Shown: positions 51,255 to 62,647 of the stretch, piece after piece | Layout: each line of letters begins with the position of its first letter | Numbering within the stretch: the stretch's first letter is position 1 | DNA from: Liolophura sinensis | Lineage: Eukaryota > Mollusca > Polyplacophora > Chitonida > Chitonidae | Length of the DNA stretch: 64,000 bases | Direction of reading: 5' to 3' | Assembly (NCBI RefSeq): GCF_032854445.1 | Contig: NC_088296.1 | Span: 186,001-250,000 of the forward strand | Translations under genes and position numbers: made by a program | Notes under the pieces: generated by a model | What the model saw: the letters and a program-made list of their open reading frames with translations, nothing else | Told to the model about the DNA's origin: nothing | Databases searched by the model: none

Positions 51255-52825
51255 ACGTCCTAAATCTTTAGTTGTCAGCACTGAAAATGCCGACCAATTC
51301 TCCACATTATGATCAAAGACTAAAACTTCATTTTCCCTGTTTTTTACTCCCAGGGTGGGCTTTGTTATGTAGATTTGTCGTCGTAACAACGTATAGAACG
51401 TATGGTCATAGTAACATTTATTATAAGTTTCTAACCCATTTGTCATCTGAGCCACTGGAGACTCTTTTGGGCTTGTTTAATCATGATATTTGGATTAGTG
51501 GCAAATTTTCCACCCTCATGAAGGGAGGCGTGTATTATCCCGGTTTTAAAACCGGGTAAGGGTCATAATGAACCGTCTAGTTAACGTTTCATAGCTTTTA
51601 TCAGCGTGGTTAAGAGTATAGAACGAATAATAAATGATAGATTTCTTTGGTATTTATAAAGCAACAATTTACTGTCTAATATTAAATGTGGTTTTCCACA
51701 AAGTCGAACTAAAGTTTGTTAAATTGAAACTTTTATTCGTAATGATAAAAAAAATAATGAACAAAACGTGTCACTATTTTTCGACCTTGAAAACGTCACC
51801 GAACTACGACGCCGCCTGGAAATAAGGTGTTTTAAAAGGCCTCTCAGATATGGGACTTATCGCTTATGATTATTTATCAGAGCTTTTATCTTATCGTCAG
51901 CTATCGTCAGTTTAGGTTTTTTGATGAGCAAAAATTACCGTATTCCAGGGTAGCATACTGTCACCAATACTGTTTAGCTTCAAACTTAATAGCTTGTGAA
52001 AAACTTAAACATGTGGTACAGAAGGTTCTTTTTATGTACAGTTGATGATTTCCGTATATGCTACCGTTCTAAAATATGAATAACATCGGTAAGACTGCTG
52101 CAGTTTTCTCTCAATAATACCAAGAAATGGGCACTTGAACATGATTTTAGATTTTCTACATCTAAAACCATCGATATGCATTTTTATTGTAAACGGATCT
52201 TCATTTCGACTTCAAAATTTTATTGTAAACCAGTAAAAATTGAGATCTGAAAACAGATTTTCAGGAGTCATAGATGATAGCAAATTCCTCATTTCCCTCC
52301 ATGTTAAAATGCTTAAAGCTAAATGAAAAAATCTATGCGTCGAAACAGACATTTGTATGCCAGCCGTCAACCAAGATGGACATTCGAGGTCAACATTCGT
52401 AAGGCCAATTCCCAAAACGACGTATAAGTATGGATCTGAATATAATTAAGGTCGTGTATAGCAAAGTCTAGTCTTGACTTATGTACTGAGCGGTCAGTTT
52501 TATTAAATTTACATCGATCTTTTGTGAGGCCTAAATTGACCTTGGTTCCATCATTTACGGTTCCGCCAGGAAATCGTATCTAAAAATGTGCCATCCTGTC
52601 CATGACCAGGGTTTGAGGCTCAGCCTTGGTGCCTTTGGAACCTCACCAGTAGAGAGTTTATACGTTGCGGCTAACCAATCTTTAGTATACAACAGGTGTG
52701 TACAGTATACAGCCCATGTGCTACAAAGCTTACAGCACATCCAAGAAGCCTTGCCTACGACTACAATGTGTAAATATATGCAGATAGATGATTTGATACT
52801 CGTGTGCAGTAATTAATTTAGAAGC
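51255..52825 (+). pseudogene. Decayed LINE fragment (B)
   Basis: Orthologue of the LINE relics in A1 and A2. The RT segment has gained a further stop near 51656. Confidence 0.8.
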
Positions 52826-53096
52826 TAACGTCAAACAAGAGGATATAGTTCGTGTGTCTTTTCCGGAATTTCCTTCTCAGCTTCTTCCAAAACTTAAATA
52901 AATATCTGATCCAGGTAAACATAGGAAATCAGATACAAATCCTCTTATAATTCAGTTTTTGAGGGACAGCTAATTCTAGACCAGTAGCATCTAATATATA
53001 ACAGTTAACATCACTGCAGTGTTGTATTTTTATGCTTCCAAAAGTTTGCAAAACCTATTGTTATTAGCGGTTCAAGCCATACAAGCTTGATGTACT

Positions 53097-53216
53097 TATT
53101 TATTTATTTGATTGGTGTTTTACGCCGTACTCAAGAATATTTCATTTATAAGACGCCGGCCCGCTTTATGGTGGATGCAAACCGGGTCAAGCCCGGGAAA
53201 ACCACGGCCATCCGCA
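53097..53216 (-). mobile_element. Truncated tRNA-derived SINE (B)
   Basis: Orthologue of 10009-10132. Confidence 0.8.
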
Positions 53217-54008
53217 GACATACAGGCTTGAATCCCTAGGCTTCAACCTCTATTATATCTGTTCGAATTATTATTGTTCCCGACAGCTATGTGATACATT
53301 TTATGAGAAAACGACCAATGGTACATTCCTGAGACTTTAGAACGTTTTAGGAAAGTATCTGAAGTTGTGCTTTTTGACATTTGGTGACATTTGGTCGACT
53401 GACTTAGCGGCCATATTGGATTTCTGTTAAACTAAACAAATCTTCCTCTCCAGAACCACTGATTCGATAGAGCAGAAAATTAAACTGCATTTGCACAAAG
53501 CCTAGGCACATTCAGGGTGATAACGAAAACTTTCTCGTTTGACAATTGTACAAGCTCGCTGTTGGGTGAAAATGTCTTGTGACACAAAACCAGAGAGAAC
53601 GTGAAATGAATCAGACGTTCAGGAAACCCACAAAGAGCTCAAAATGTAGTAGATGTACGTACAAGAAACCCATAGTGAAGACAAAACACATCCAACATAC
53701 ATGTACAAAAACCCAAAAGGGAATACAAGATGAATACTATTGTTTGTTGTTTTGCTGCTTATTAATATGGAAACAAACAAAAAAAGGCACGTGGCCATTT
53801 GTGTTGAAGTGATCATGTAATATCTGTAACAACCTAAGGGCCTTACATGTTCAGTTACTCAGTTTCCTCCAGAACAGGTTTCCACCCGTCAGCATAATTT
53901 TGTACCCAGTTTTATGAGGTAATCACCAAAAGTCTTCAGATATGAAGTATCAATCTAACCGGAAAAGATTTATTTCTTTTAAAAGCTAATTTGTTTTAGT
54001 TCACCCAT

Positions 54009-55031
54009 TGTTACGGTATTGAAAACGGCAACAGAAAACAGACTCAGTGACTCAATATTACAATGTAAACAATCCTTTATATATATATAAAATGAGACGT
54101 ACAGTTTTACAGACAGTTCAACAACAACAACAACAACATACACATCAGTATTACCGGTCTTTACAAGTTTCCAGTTCACCTTTGCATCCCAAGGAATGTA
54201 TTCCAGGAAATCCAACGTAAAGACCATGGGATAAACACACAATTCACACAAGTCACAAATTGTCCTAGACAGGTACTTCGCCAGGTTAGCGAACACGAAC
54301 ACAGTACACAGGTTACACAGAACTGGAACAGTCAAGCCTTTGAATGACGTCACACCCGCAGAGCACAACACAGGGTAAATACAGGCATGGAGGTATAATC
54401 CACTTCAGATCAGTCACAGCTCCCGCAGAAGCTCACAAACGAGCCGTTCAGAGACGTAGAGTAATGTCACCTTGTGGCAGAACGAACGTCCTTTACAAAA
54501 CTGAAAACTTCAGTTTAGAGTCCTTGACGACCTTGTCGGTCAGGTGAGGTCAGCGTGTTAAACAAATTACACAGTCCCACACTGTATAATCATAATAAAG
54601 ATCCGAACACCAATAAACGTGACTTCCGCAGAAATTCACATAAACCAGACTTCAGTACTACTGTGGTACACAAACGGTGCCGGCATAAAAATCTGTCCTC
54701 CCAAATGAAACTGGCATCACCAGCTCATATCAAAATAATGGACTCGATACGAGAGCGTCGCACACTCTCCTGGCTCCCAGTGGATGCAGCAAAAATACCT
54801 CCACTCTGCACAGAAAACACGGCTTATATACGTGCCAGGTGGATTCAACTATTCTTAGACACAGAATTAACAGCCAATGAACATCCAGTTAAATAAACAG
54901 AGCATTGAACGAGGTGCTTTCGGCCAGGTCCGCACTGTACATATATAACAGGGCCTGTTATGCTTATAACATACAACACAAAGGTCCGCAGACTAACAGT
55001 ACATGAAGACGTTAAATAGTCATACATAACA
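54009..55031 (-). repeat. 3' LTR
   Basis: 1023 bp, minus strand. Contains TATATATATAAAGG near 54076-54091 that could serve as the TATA box of the element. Differs from the other LTR by one base. Confidence 0.95.
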
Positions 55032-55043
55032 CCCCCACCCTTC
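55032..55043 (-). other. Polypurine tract
   Basis: Minus strand GAAGGGTGGGGG directly adjoining the 3' LTR; the expected plus-strand primer for reverse transcription. Confidence 0.8.
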
Positions 55044-55147
55044 AGGGAAAGAAAGTTTTGCATAAAACTTTCTTTAACATATTCATAATCACGAATAATA
55101 ATAACGTTTACCACACAGTCTTTAAAAACAAAGTTGCAGAAAACCAA

Positions 55148-57370
55148 CTAGACACGTGACAAACAATCAGCAATCACATTATCTTTCCCTTTTATGTGTC
55201 TAATCTCTAGATTAAATTCTTGCAAAAGCAAACTCCACCGTAACAATCTTCGGTTTTTACCTTTTAGTTTGTGCAAGAAGGTTAAGGGATTGTGATCTGT
55301 ATACACAACAATGGGGTAACTTGACGAAGTCACATATACTTCAAAATGTTGTAATGCTAGAATCAAGGACAGACATTCCTTTTCTATTGTCGAATAATTT
55401 CTCTGGCACTTGTCAAATTTGCGAGAGAAAAAACATACAGGGTGATCAACGTGATCTGTTTCATTTTCTTGTAACAAAACTGCCCCAGCAGATATATCAC
55501 TAGCATCAACAGCTAGCTTAAATGGTAAATTAAAATCAGGTGCTACAAGTATGGGGCCGCTGCTTAGCATGGCCTTTAATCTATCAAAAGATCTCTGACA
55601 CTCAATGGACCACAAGAATTTAGCACCTTTCTTTAACAGCTGAGTTAGTGGCTCACTAACAAATGAAAAGTTCCTACAGAACTTACGATAATAACCTGCC
55701 ATGCCCAAAAAACGCTTTAATTCTCTCTTACAACTTGGCACTGGAAAACAAGAGATAGCACTGATTTTAGAATTAACAGGTTTTACCTGACCCTGTCCGA
55801 CAACATGCCCTAGATATGTGACAAAAGCACAACCAAACTCACACTTGGCCAAATTTACTGTAAGATTGGCTTGGGACAGTCTCGCAAATAATGCCTCCAT
55901 GATATTTAAATGTTCCTCCCAAGTGTCACTGAATATAATTACATCGTCGATGTAAACACGACACCCTTTAAGGCCTGATGTAACGTTGTTCACAAGTCGT
56001 TGAAAGGTGGCAGGGCTGTTCTTCATCCCAAAGGGCATGACTTTGTACTGGTATAAACCATCTGGGGTAGCAAACGCTGACACCTCACGAGCGCGCTGCG
56101 TGAGCGGTACTTGCCAAAATCCTTTCAATAGGTCAAACTTGGAGACAACTTTGGACTTTCCCACGGCATCGATACAGTCGTCGATCCTTGGAATGGGAAA
56201 GTTGTCTGCTTTAGTGACGGCATTCACTTTGCGATAGTCTGTACACATACGGTACGTCCCATCTGGTTTTGGCACAAGAATACAAGGTGAACTCCAGTTA
56301 CTGTTACTGGGCTCGCCCAGATCATTTTCCAGTAAATACTGAACTTCTTTTCTCAAGTATTCAGTTTTAGTTGGGTTCAGTCTGTATGGGTGTTGTTTGA
56401 TCGGCTTGGAATCTCCAACTTCAACATCATGATAGATGGATTCAGTCCTGGTTGGAACATCAGGGAACAAATGTTCATATCGACGAACCAAATCCTTCAA
56501 CTGCTGGCGTTGCTGATATTCCAGATGACCCAACACAGAATCAATGTCCTCAAGAATACTTGAATTCTGGAGTTTGGCTGACCGGAACCTTAAGTTAAAA
56601 TCTTGATCATCCCTAACAGCTGAATCAGGGCATAAGTTAGAGGTAACAACTCCACTAGGATGTACAACATTGAGATCAGTGCTATCTCTGTCTACATATG
56701 GCTTTAACATGTTAATGTGACAAAGTTGTCTAGATTTGCGCCGATCAGGAGTGAAAATAATATAATTAAGATCACTTAGCCTCTTGTCTACTACATAAGG
56801 TCCAAAATAACGAGCTTCAAGTGGCTTACCACTAACTGGAAGTAAGGCCAATACCTTCTGACCAACTTCAAATCTGCGTCTTACTGTCTCTTTGTCATAC
56901 TTAGTTTTCATACTCTTCTGAGAAGCTGTAAGATTCTCTCTGGCTAACTCACATACTCTGTTGAGCTTAGTACGAAAACTTGACACATACTGTAATAGGT
57001 TAACATTGTCACTATCACCAGACACAAACTTTTCCTTGAACAACTGTAGTGGACCACGCACAGTATGGCCAAACACAAGCTCAAATGGACTAAATCTAAG
57101 TGACTCTTGTACAGACTCTCTTACAGCAAACATTAACAAAGGTACACCCTCGTCCCAATCTTTCCCTGTCTCAAAGCAGTAAGTTCTTATCATACTTTTC
57201 AGTGTCTGATGGAATCTCTCTAGTGCTCCTTGACTTTGTGGGTGATAAGCTGAGGATTTATACTGGCTAATACCTAGCTCATGCATAACTTGTTGGAACA
57301 CACCAGACATGAAATTTGAACCCTGGTCTGACTGTACTGACTTATCTAGACATAGCTCTTGTAACAACAC
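55148..57370 (-). CDS. pol: Pol fragment: C-terminal integrase half, RT, RNase H
   Basis: 740 codons. It opens inside the integrase core: SDQGSNF (second catalytic Asp) near residue 14 and ERFHQTLK (catalytic Glu) near residue 50, then an integrase C-terminal region (residues about 150-230). RT spans about 320-560 with LVPKPDGTYRMCTDYRKVN, FGMKNSPATFQ and YIDDV (about residue 473). RNase H follows with VDASD (about 621) and YTDHNPL, ending ADCLSRV. The HHCC zinc domain and first catalytic Asp of integrase are absent. Upstream, its frame meets a stop and overlaps the end of the gag-protease frame by 29 nt at 57342-57370, which marks the deletion site. RT and RNase H look intact. The first codon GTG is simply the start of the open frame; a natural start was lost. 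Confidence 0.93.
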   Translation of the reverse strand: MLLQELCLDKSVQSDQGSNFMSGVFQQVMHELGISQYKSSAYHPQSQGALERFHQTLKSMIRTYCFETGKDWDEGVPLLMFAVRESVQESLRFSPFELVFGHTVRGPLQLFKEKFVSGDSDNVNLLQYVSSFRTKLNRVCELARENLTASQKSMKTKYDKETVRRRFEVGQKVLALLPVSGKPLEARYFGPYVVDKRLSDLNYIIFTPDRRKSRQLCHINMLKPYVDRDSTDLNVVHPSGVVTSNLCPDSAVRDDQDFNLRFRSAKLQNSSILEDIDSVLGHLEYQQRQQLKDLVRRYEHLFPDVPTRTESIYHDVEVGDSKPIKQHPYRLNPTKTEYLRKEVQYLLENDLGEPSNSNWSSPCILVPKPDGTYRMCTDYRKVNAVTKADNFPIPRIDDCIDAVGKSKVVSKFDLLKGFWQVPLTQRAREVSAFATPDGLYQYKVMPFGMKNSPATFQRLVNNVTSGLKGCRVYIDDVIIFSDTWEEHLNIMEALFARLSQANLTVNLAKCEFGCAFVTYLGHVVGQGQVKPVNSKISAISCFPVPSCKRELKRFLGMAGYYRKFCRNFSFVSEPLTQLLKKGAKFLWSIECQRSFDRLKAMLSSGPILVAPDFNLPFKLAVDASDISAGAVLLQENETDHVDHPVCFFSRKFDKCQRNYSTIEKECLSLILALQHFEVYVTSSSYPIVVYTDHNPLTFLHKLKGKNRRLLRWSLLLQEFNLEIRHIKGKDNVIADCLSRV

Positions 57371-59201
57371 AGGACGGATATAAACCCGCTATCTCGCTTT
57401 CAACTGATTCTGTGACTGAATTCAGAGAAGGCTTATCAACCATTAAGGGATCAACAGTAACTTTATCATGTGCCAAGTCATTTCCCAACAACAAATGAAT
57501 ACCCTCAAAAGGTAATGAAGGCTTAATGCCTACCCTGACAGGTCCAGATATCAAATCTGATGACAAATAAATATCATGAAGGGGAACACTGACAAAGTCA
57601 CTAGACTCTACACCTCTAATAAGGGCACGAACCCCAGAGTATGACTCTTCAGAAAAGGGCAGAGTATTCATCAACAACAGAGACTGAGATGCCCCAGTAT
57701 CCCTTAATATCTTTATAGGGGTAGCACAAGACATGTCGCTTCTAAGCGACACTGAACCAGAATTGATAAACGGAGCGAAGCTATCCATAGAGCATTTGGG
57801 AATCTTATCCAATCCCGTATCAGCTAACTCAGATCTGCTTTTAACTGCTGATGTAACTTCCGGCAATGTTTTGTGCATTGCAACACAAAGACCTGTGGGC
57901 TTAGACTCATTCTGAGCTTCCCGTATCCTTTTCAACTTGTAACATTCACTCATCACGTGACCTACCCGCTTGCAAAAATTACAAGTGACCCTATTTCGAG
58001 GACTACCATTCCAATCTGAACTACATGAACCATGAGCTGTAGAACCATTGGAGCCTGGTGTAGAACTCTTCTGTATAGAGCTACCTCTACCTGTTGCATG
58101 TGACTGGGTATTTCTACGTATAAATGAATTAAATGGCTTACCCGTGTATGTAACCTTATGTGTCAAGGAATAATCATCAGCTAAACTGGCTGCCTCTTCA
58201 AGTGTACTCGCCTTCTGCTCATCAACGAACACCTTTACATCATTATGAATACAACGCTTGAACTCTTCTACCAGCACAAGCTGACGCAAACTTTCAAAAT
58301 CCTTGCCTATTTTCTTGGCTATACACCAGCGATCAAACAACTGCTCCTTAGCTCGACCAAACTCAACGTATGTCTGATCTCTACCTTTTTCACAGTTACG
58401 AAATTTCTGGCGGTAAGCTTCAGGCACCAATTCATAACCCTTCAAAATTACCTCTTTCACATAGTCATAATTGGAAGCAGTCTCTACACTTAACTGAGTG
58501 TAAATTTCCCTGGCCTTTCCAATTAGCACACTCTGTAATAACATAGTCCAGAACTCTTTAGGCCACTTCAAACTATTTGCAATTTTCTCAAAATGCAGAA
58601 AATACTTATCCACCTCTTTTTCCTGAAAGGATGGAACTAACCGAATGTATTTGGTCACATCAAATCCTGTACCCTGTCTACCGGAAGGACCCAGTTTCTC
58701 ATCTCTCTCTACCTCTAACTTTTTCATTTGGAACTCCAATTCTCTTTCCCTCTCTCTTTCCTCTCTCTGTACTTCCCTCTCCTCTCTCTGCACTTCCCTC
58801 TCTCTTTCCTCTCTCTGCACTTCCCTCTCTCTTTCCTCTCTCTCTCTCTGCATTTTCAACTTTTCTAACTCTATCTCATGTTCCCTCTCTTTCTCTTTTT
58901 CCTCATATTCCCTCTCTTTCTCCTCTTTCTCCAATCTCAACTTTTCTAACTCTAACTGCTTAAACTTAAGCTCGGCATCAGACTGACCCTCGAACTCATA
59001 ATCAGATAATGCAGAACTATCAAACTTCCCTATCTCCACTAAATGTTTCAACAAAGTATACTGCATATCTCTTTTCCTCCATGAAGACTTTATGGACAAA
59101 CCTAAAAATGTCCCTAACTTAACCAAGTCTTCCTTCTTTAAACTCTCAAAAACATCCTGATCGGGCGCATTAACAAACTGTTTAGGATCAAAATCTCCCA
59201 T
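57342..59201 (-). CDS. gag-pro: Gag-protease polyprotein
   Basis: 619 codons from MGDFDPKQ. Residues 1-70 form a small SAP-like helical region. Residues about 75-175 are an extremely Glu/Arg-rich coiled coil encoded by CTCTCT-type simple sequence on the plus strand. Residues about 180-350 are a helical capsid-like region; the capsid of this clade is the known source of the SCAN domain. A CCHC zinc knuckle (CNFCKRVGHVMSEC) begins near residue 407, and an aspartic protease active site DTGAS is at 501. The frame ends after CVVTRAMSR, a motif that normally continues into pol, so the C-terminus is probably created by the internal deletion. Confidence 0.92.
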   Translation of the reverse strand: MGDFDPKQFVNAPDQDVFESLKKEDLVKLGTFLGLSIKSSWRKRDMQYTLLKHLVEIGKFDSSALSDYEFEGQSDAELKFKQLELEKLRLEKEEKEREYEEKEKEREHEIELEKLKMQREREEREREVQREEREREVQREEREVQREERERERELEFQMKKLEVERDEKLGPSGRQGTGFDVTKYIRLVPSFQEKEVDKYFLHFEKIANSLKWPKEFWTMLLQSVLIGKAREIYTQLSVETASNYDYVKEVILKGYELVPEAYRQKFRNCEKGRDQTYVEFGRAKEQLFDRWCIAKKIGKDFESLRQLVLVEEFKRCIHNDVKVFVDEQKASTLEEAASLADDYSLTHKVTYTGKPFNSFIRRNTQSHATGRGSSIQKSSTPGSNGSTAHGSCSSDWNGSPRNRVTCNFCKRVGHVMSECYKLKRIREAQNESKPTGLCVAMHKTLPEVTSAVKSRSELADTGLDKIPKCSMDSFAPFINSGSVSLRSDMSCATPIKILRDTGASQSLLLMNTLPFSEESYSGVRALIRGVESSDFVSVPLHDIYLSSDLISGPVRVGIKPSLPFEGIHLLLGNDLAHDKVTVDPLMVDKPSLNSVTESVESEIAGLYPSCVVTRAMSR

Positions 59202-59307
59202 TGTAAATATTTAGCCACTGAATCATCCACCGTTAAAATTAAGCAATCGCTTCTCACTTGTGTTTAACTTCAAATATCCGGTGCAAAACAAAAGGGAAAC
59301 AATCAGT

Positions 59308-59324
59308 TCCCGGACAAGCCCCCA
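59308..59324 (-). other. Primer-binding site resembling tRNA-Pro
   Basis: Minus strand TGGGGGCTTGTCCGGGA, five bases inside the 5' LTR. It differs at one base from the proline-tRNA binding site known from gammaretroviruses (TGGGGGCTCGTCCGGGA). Confidence 0.75.
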
Positions 59325-59329
59325 ATTTC

Positions 59330-60351
59330 TGTTACGGTATTGAAAACGGCAACAGAAAACAGACTCAGTGACTCAATATTACAATGTAAACAATCCTTTA
59401 TATATATATAAAATGAGACGTACAGTTTTACAGACAGTTCAACAACAACAACAACAACATACACATCAGTATTACCGGTCTTTACAAGTTTCCAGTTCAC
59501 CTTTGCATCCCAAGGAATGTATTCCAGGAAATCCAACGTAAAGACCATGGGATAAACACACAATTCACACAAGTCACAAATTGTCCTAGACAGGTACTTC
59601 GCCAGGTTAGCGAACACGAACACAGTACACAGGTTACACAGAACTGGAACAGTCAAGCCTTTGAATGACGTCACACCCGCAGAGCACAACACAGGGTAAA
59701 TACAGGCATGGAGGTATAATCCACTTCAGATCAGTCACAGCTCCCGCAGAAGCTCACAAACGAGCCGTTCAGAGACGTAGAGTAATGTCACCTTGTGGCA
59801 GAACGAACGTCCTTTACAAAACTGAAAACTTCAGTTTAGAGTCCTTGACGACCTTGTCGGTCAGGTGAGGTCAGCGTGTTAAACAAATTACACAGTCCAC
59901 ACTGTATAATCATAATAAAGATCCGAACACCAATAAACGTGACTTCCGCAGAAATTCACATAAACCAGACTTCAGTACTACTGTGGTACACAAACGGTGC
60001 CGGCATAAAAATCTGTCCTCCCAAATGAAACTGGCATCACCAGCTCATATCAAAATAATGGACTCGATACGAGAGCGTCGCACACTCTCCTGGCTCCCAG
60101 TGGATGCAGCAAAAATACCTCCACTCTGCACAGAAAACACGGCTTATATACGTGCCAGGTGGATTCAACTATTCTTAGACACAGAATTAACAGCCAATGA
60201 ACATCCAGTTAAATAAACAGAGCATTGAACGAGGTGCTTTCGGCCAGGTCCGCACTGTACATATATAACAGGGCCTGTTATGCTTATAACATACAACACA
60301 AAGGTCCGCAGACTAACAGTACATGAAGACGTTAAATAGTCATACATAACA
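59330..60351 (-). repeat. 5' LTR
   Basis: 1022 bp; promoter LTR of the element on the minus strand. Confidence 0.95.
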
Positions 60352-60355
60352 CCAT

Positions 60356-62448
60356 ATAATTGCATTTTTTATTTTCTGTCATAAAACAACCCTTCAAATG
60401 ATGATGAAGTATTACAGCGTCTGCTAACACAGTATCCCTTTCTTCAAGAAACAGCTGATTCATGTGATGTAAGTTTGTACGGCGAGGAGGTTCAATATAT
60501 AATCATTAACTTTCATTTATGTATACCATTCTCCAACTTATGTATCTTATAAAAGCGACATACATTCTTCAGTAATCCATTAAAGATAGTGCCCATTTTT
60601 AGATCATCCATTCTTCTCAGTTAGAAATATGGTGAATTTTACTATTGTCATGCCATAAAGAGCAGTGTATGAAAAAGAATCTCGAGATGTTAAAACAGGG
60701 GAAAAGATATCCACCAGAAGGAATGTTGGAACTTAACCATTTTGATAATGAAGTTATATATATGGTCTACAGTGTTGTTACGGGGACACTTTGAAGACAC
60801 CCCAAAATCCTGATTGGAGATATACAACCTCAGGTAGACTGTATAAGTAGGTCAGCGTCAGTTATATCTTCACAAAGATAACCCTAGATAACCCATAAGC
60901 AAACTTACACGGTTAATGGAGGGTGTCAGGACGACAGTATACATACATGCAGGCCTCTTTATAGCTTAGCTAGAGCTGTCTATGTGAAGAGTGTAGAATT
61001 ATTAATACATGTAGTCTCTTAAATATAGATACATATATATCAGCTAAGTTAGAAAGTAGGCAAATTTTGCTTTTGTCATAACATAAAACGACTCTCGCGA
61101 TATAAAAGAAAAGGGGGGGAGACCAACCCAGAAGCAATGCTGGATCTTGATCGTTTTCATCATGGAAACAAACGTATGTCTACAGTGTTGTAAGGGGGAG
61201 GATTTAATCAAAATCCTGATTGGAGATATGTTACCTCAGGAGGACTATAGAAGTTTGTCAGCGCCAGTTGTATCTGGGTCATATATAAGCAATGGAAATA
61301 TACATGTATGTATTCGGCCATCCTGACGGGATAAGCTGTGTTAGCAGGCCCTATATATGTACCCTCGCGCAGTGATCACGGATCATGGAGGGTTTAACAT
61401 ATTGGACAATGATGACGGCAGTATACATACATGTAGGCCTTTCTATAGATTAGCTAGAGCTGTCTGTGTTAAGAGTGTGCAGTTAACAATACATGTAGCC
61501 GCTTAGTTATGAATACATATACATCTGGGTCTTAAAGTTGTAAAATAGACAGCATTACCGAGACGTTATCTGTATTCATCACAGTAAGGCTGAAAATATT
61601 CTGTGCAAATTCGTACATAATTTTAAGACTCGATTTACCATTAGCACCATTACGTAAACCCTCATTCCTTAGCTTATAGGGTATCATATAACAAACGGGC
61701 TGACTTACATGGAAAAGGGGAACTGTATACCCTATTCATCAATTTTTGACTACCACAGTTTTATATTTGGAGCCGACAGTCGAACGTTGTTAAGACAGCA
61801 ATAAACAACAATACGTGATCAAGCTAATATGTTCGGGCTTTGTGTACCGCAGGCGACACTTCACCGCCAGTTCCTGACCTTTAACATAACTCTGCATAAG
61901 GCCTTTCAAGGTCAAAGCTTCATAAACAATAACGTAGAGGCCTCCCATCAACCTGTATACATGTGGTGACAAGATCGACATAATTAAACAGTATGAGCCT
62001 GAACCCAATCCAGTCGTTTTCCGTCAGAAGGAAATATCCAGACTGTCTATCGAGGGTGATACAGGTTCATACACAGGCTGATGGTAGAGTCTGTACAAGG
62101 ACACGCACCAGTTGTCAGACTGTAACTAACATCACTGCTTTATATTACCTATTGCTGCTTAAGACATGGTGTTATGGGCGTGTAATTGGTTACTATATAC
62201 GTATTCACATAAACAGTTAGAAGCAAACCTTGACTGAGATAAATGGACATGGGATCGTATTTCACAGGTTACCTGTGACCATTTGTCAGCTATAACACTG
62301 TCGTTGCTGCCCTGGTTTTTCTTTCTATGGCGTACGTCTTGACTATATTGTGCCAGTGTGAGGACGATCCGACCAACTAAGCAGTGTCTGATAGTCGGTA
62401 AAACGATCAAGTAAAGACAACTACCTAGCTGAATAAATATTTCCACCC

Positions 62449-62450
<2 letters not shown>
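60356..62450. other. Right-hand remainder of block B
   Basis: Resumes block homology directly after the LTR element and follows A2 (from 20512) closely, including the extra segment absent from A1. No gene recognised. Confidence 0.7.

Positions 62451-62452
<2 letters not shown>

Positions 62453-62490
<38 letters not shown>
62453..62490. repeat. (TA)n microsatellite
   Basis: About 19 units at the same site as the array at 22755-22812. Confidence 0.95.
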
Positions 62491-62492
<2 letters not shown>

Positions 62493-62510
62493 CCGTTTTA
62501 TAAGACTTAC

Positions 62511-62647
62511 CTGTCGACACAAATACCACCGTGCTTTACAATTCAATACAAATGAACAGATTGATATGATAGATACTTAGTTCTCAGAACTGTACGTTAT
62601 CCATTCAGGGGAGGTAACTCCCTCATGGTTTTTGTACACATTTGTAC
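62511..62647 (-). promoter_or_regulatory. Candidate promoter and untranslated first exon, module 9 (B)
   Basis: Exon end GTCGACAG|GTAAG at 62511, GAGTTACCTCCCCTG kept, TATA-equivalent degenerate. In this block it is separated from the TRIM gene by the LTR retrotransposon and 16 kb. Confidence 0.42.

Larger units (their letters stand above)
54009..60351 (-). mobile_element. Ty3/gypsy-type LTR retrotransposon, Gmr1-like gene order, integrase-deleted
   Basis: 6.3-kb element with 1.02-kb LTRs that start TGTTA and end TAACA, flanked by the 4-bp target duplication CCAT (54005-54008 and 60352-60355). Order on the minus strand: LTR, primer-binding site, gag-protease, a remnant of integrase, RT, RNase H, polypurine tract, LTR. 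Integrase before RT is the unusual order of the Gmr1-like clade. The LTRs differ by one C in a CCC/CC run, so insertion is recent. Blocks A1 (10919-10922) and A2 (20508-20511) hold the intact target. The pol frame begins inside integrase, so the copy cannot make a complete integrase. Confidence 0.95.

Noticed and set aside
53979-54371. 129-130-codon frame in each LTR (also 59303-59692), as a possible env or accessory gene
   Set aside because: It lies inside the LTR, has no start context or recognisable domain, and is repeated only because LTRs are repeated.
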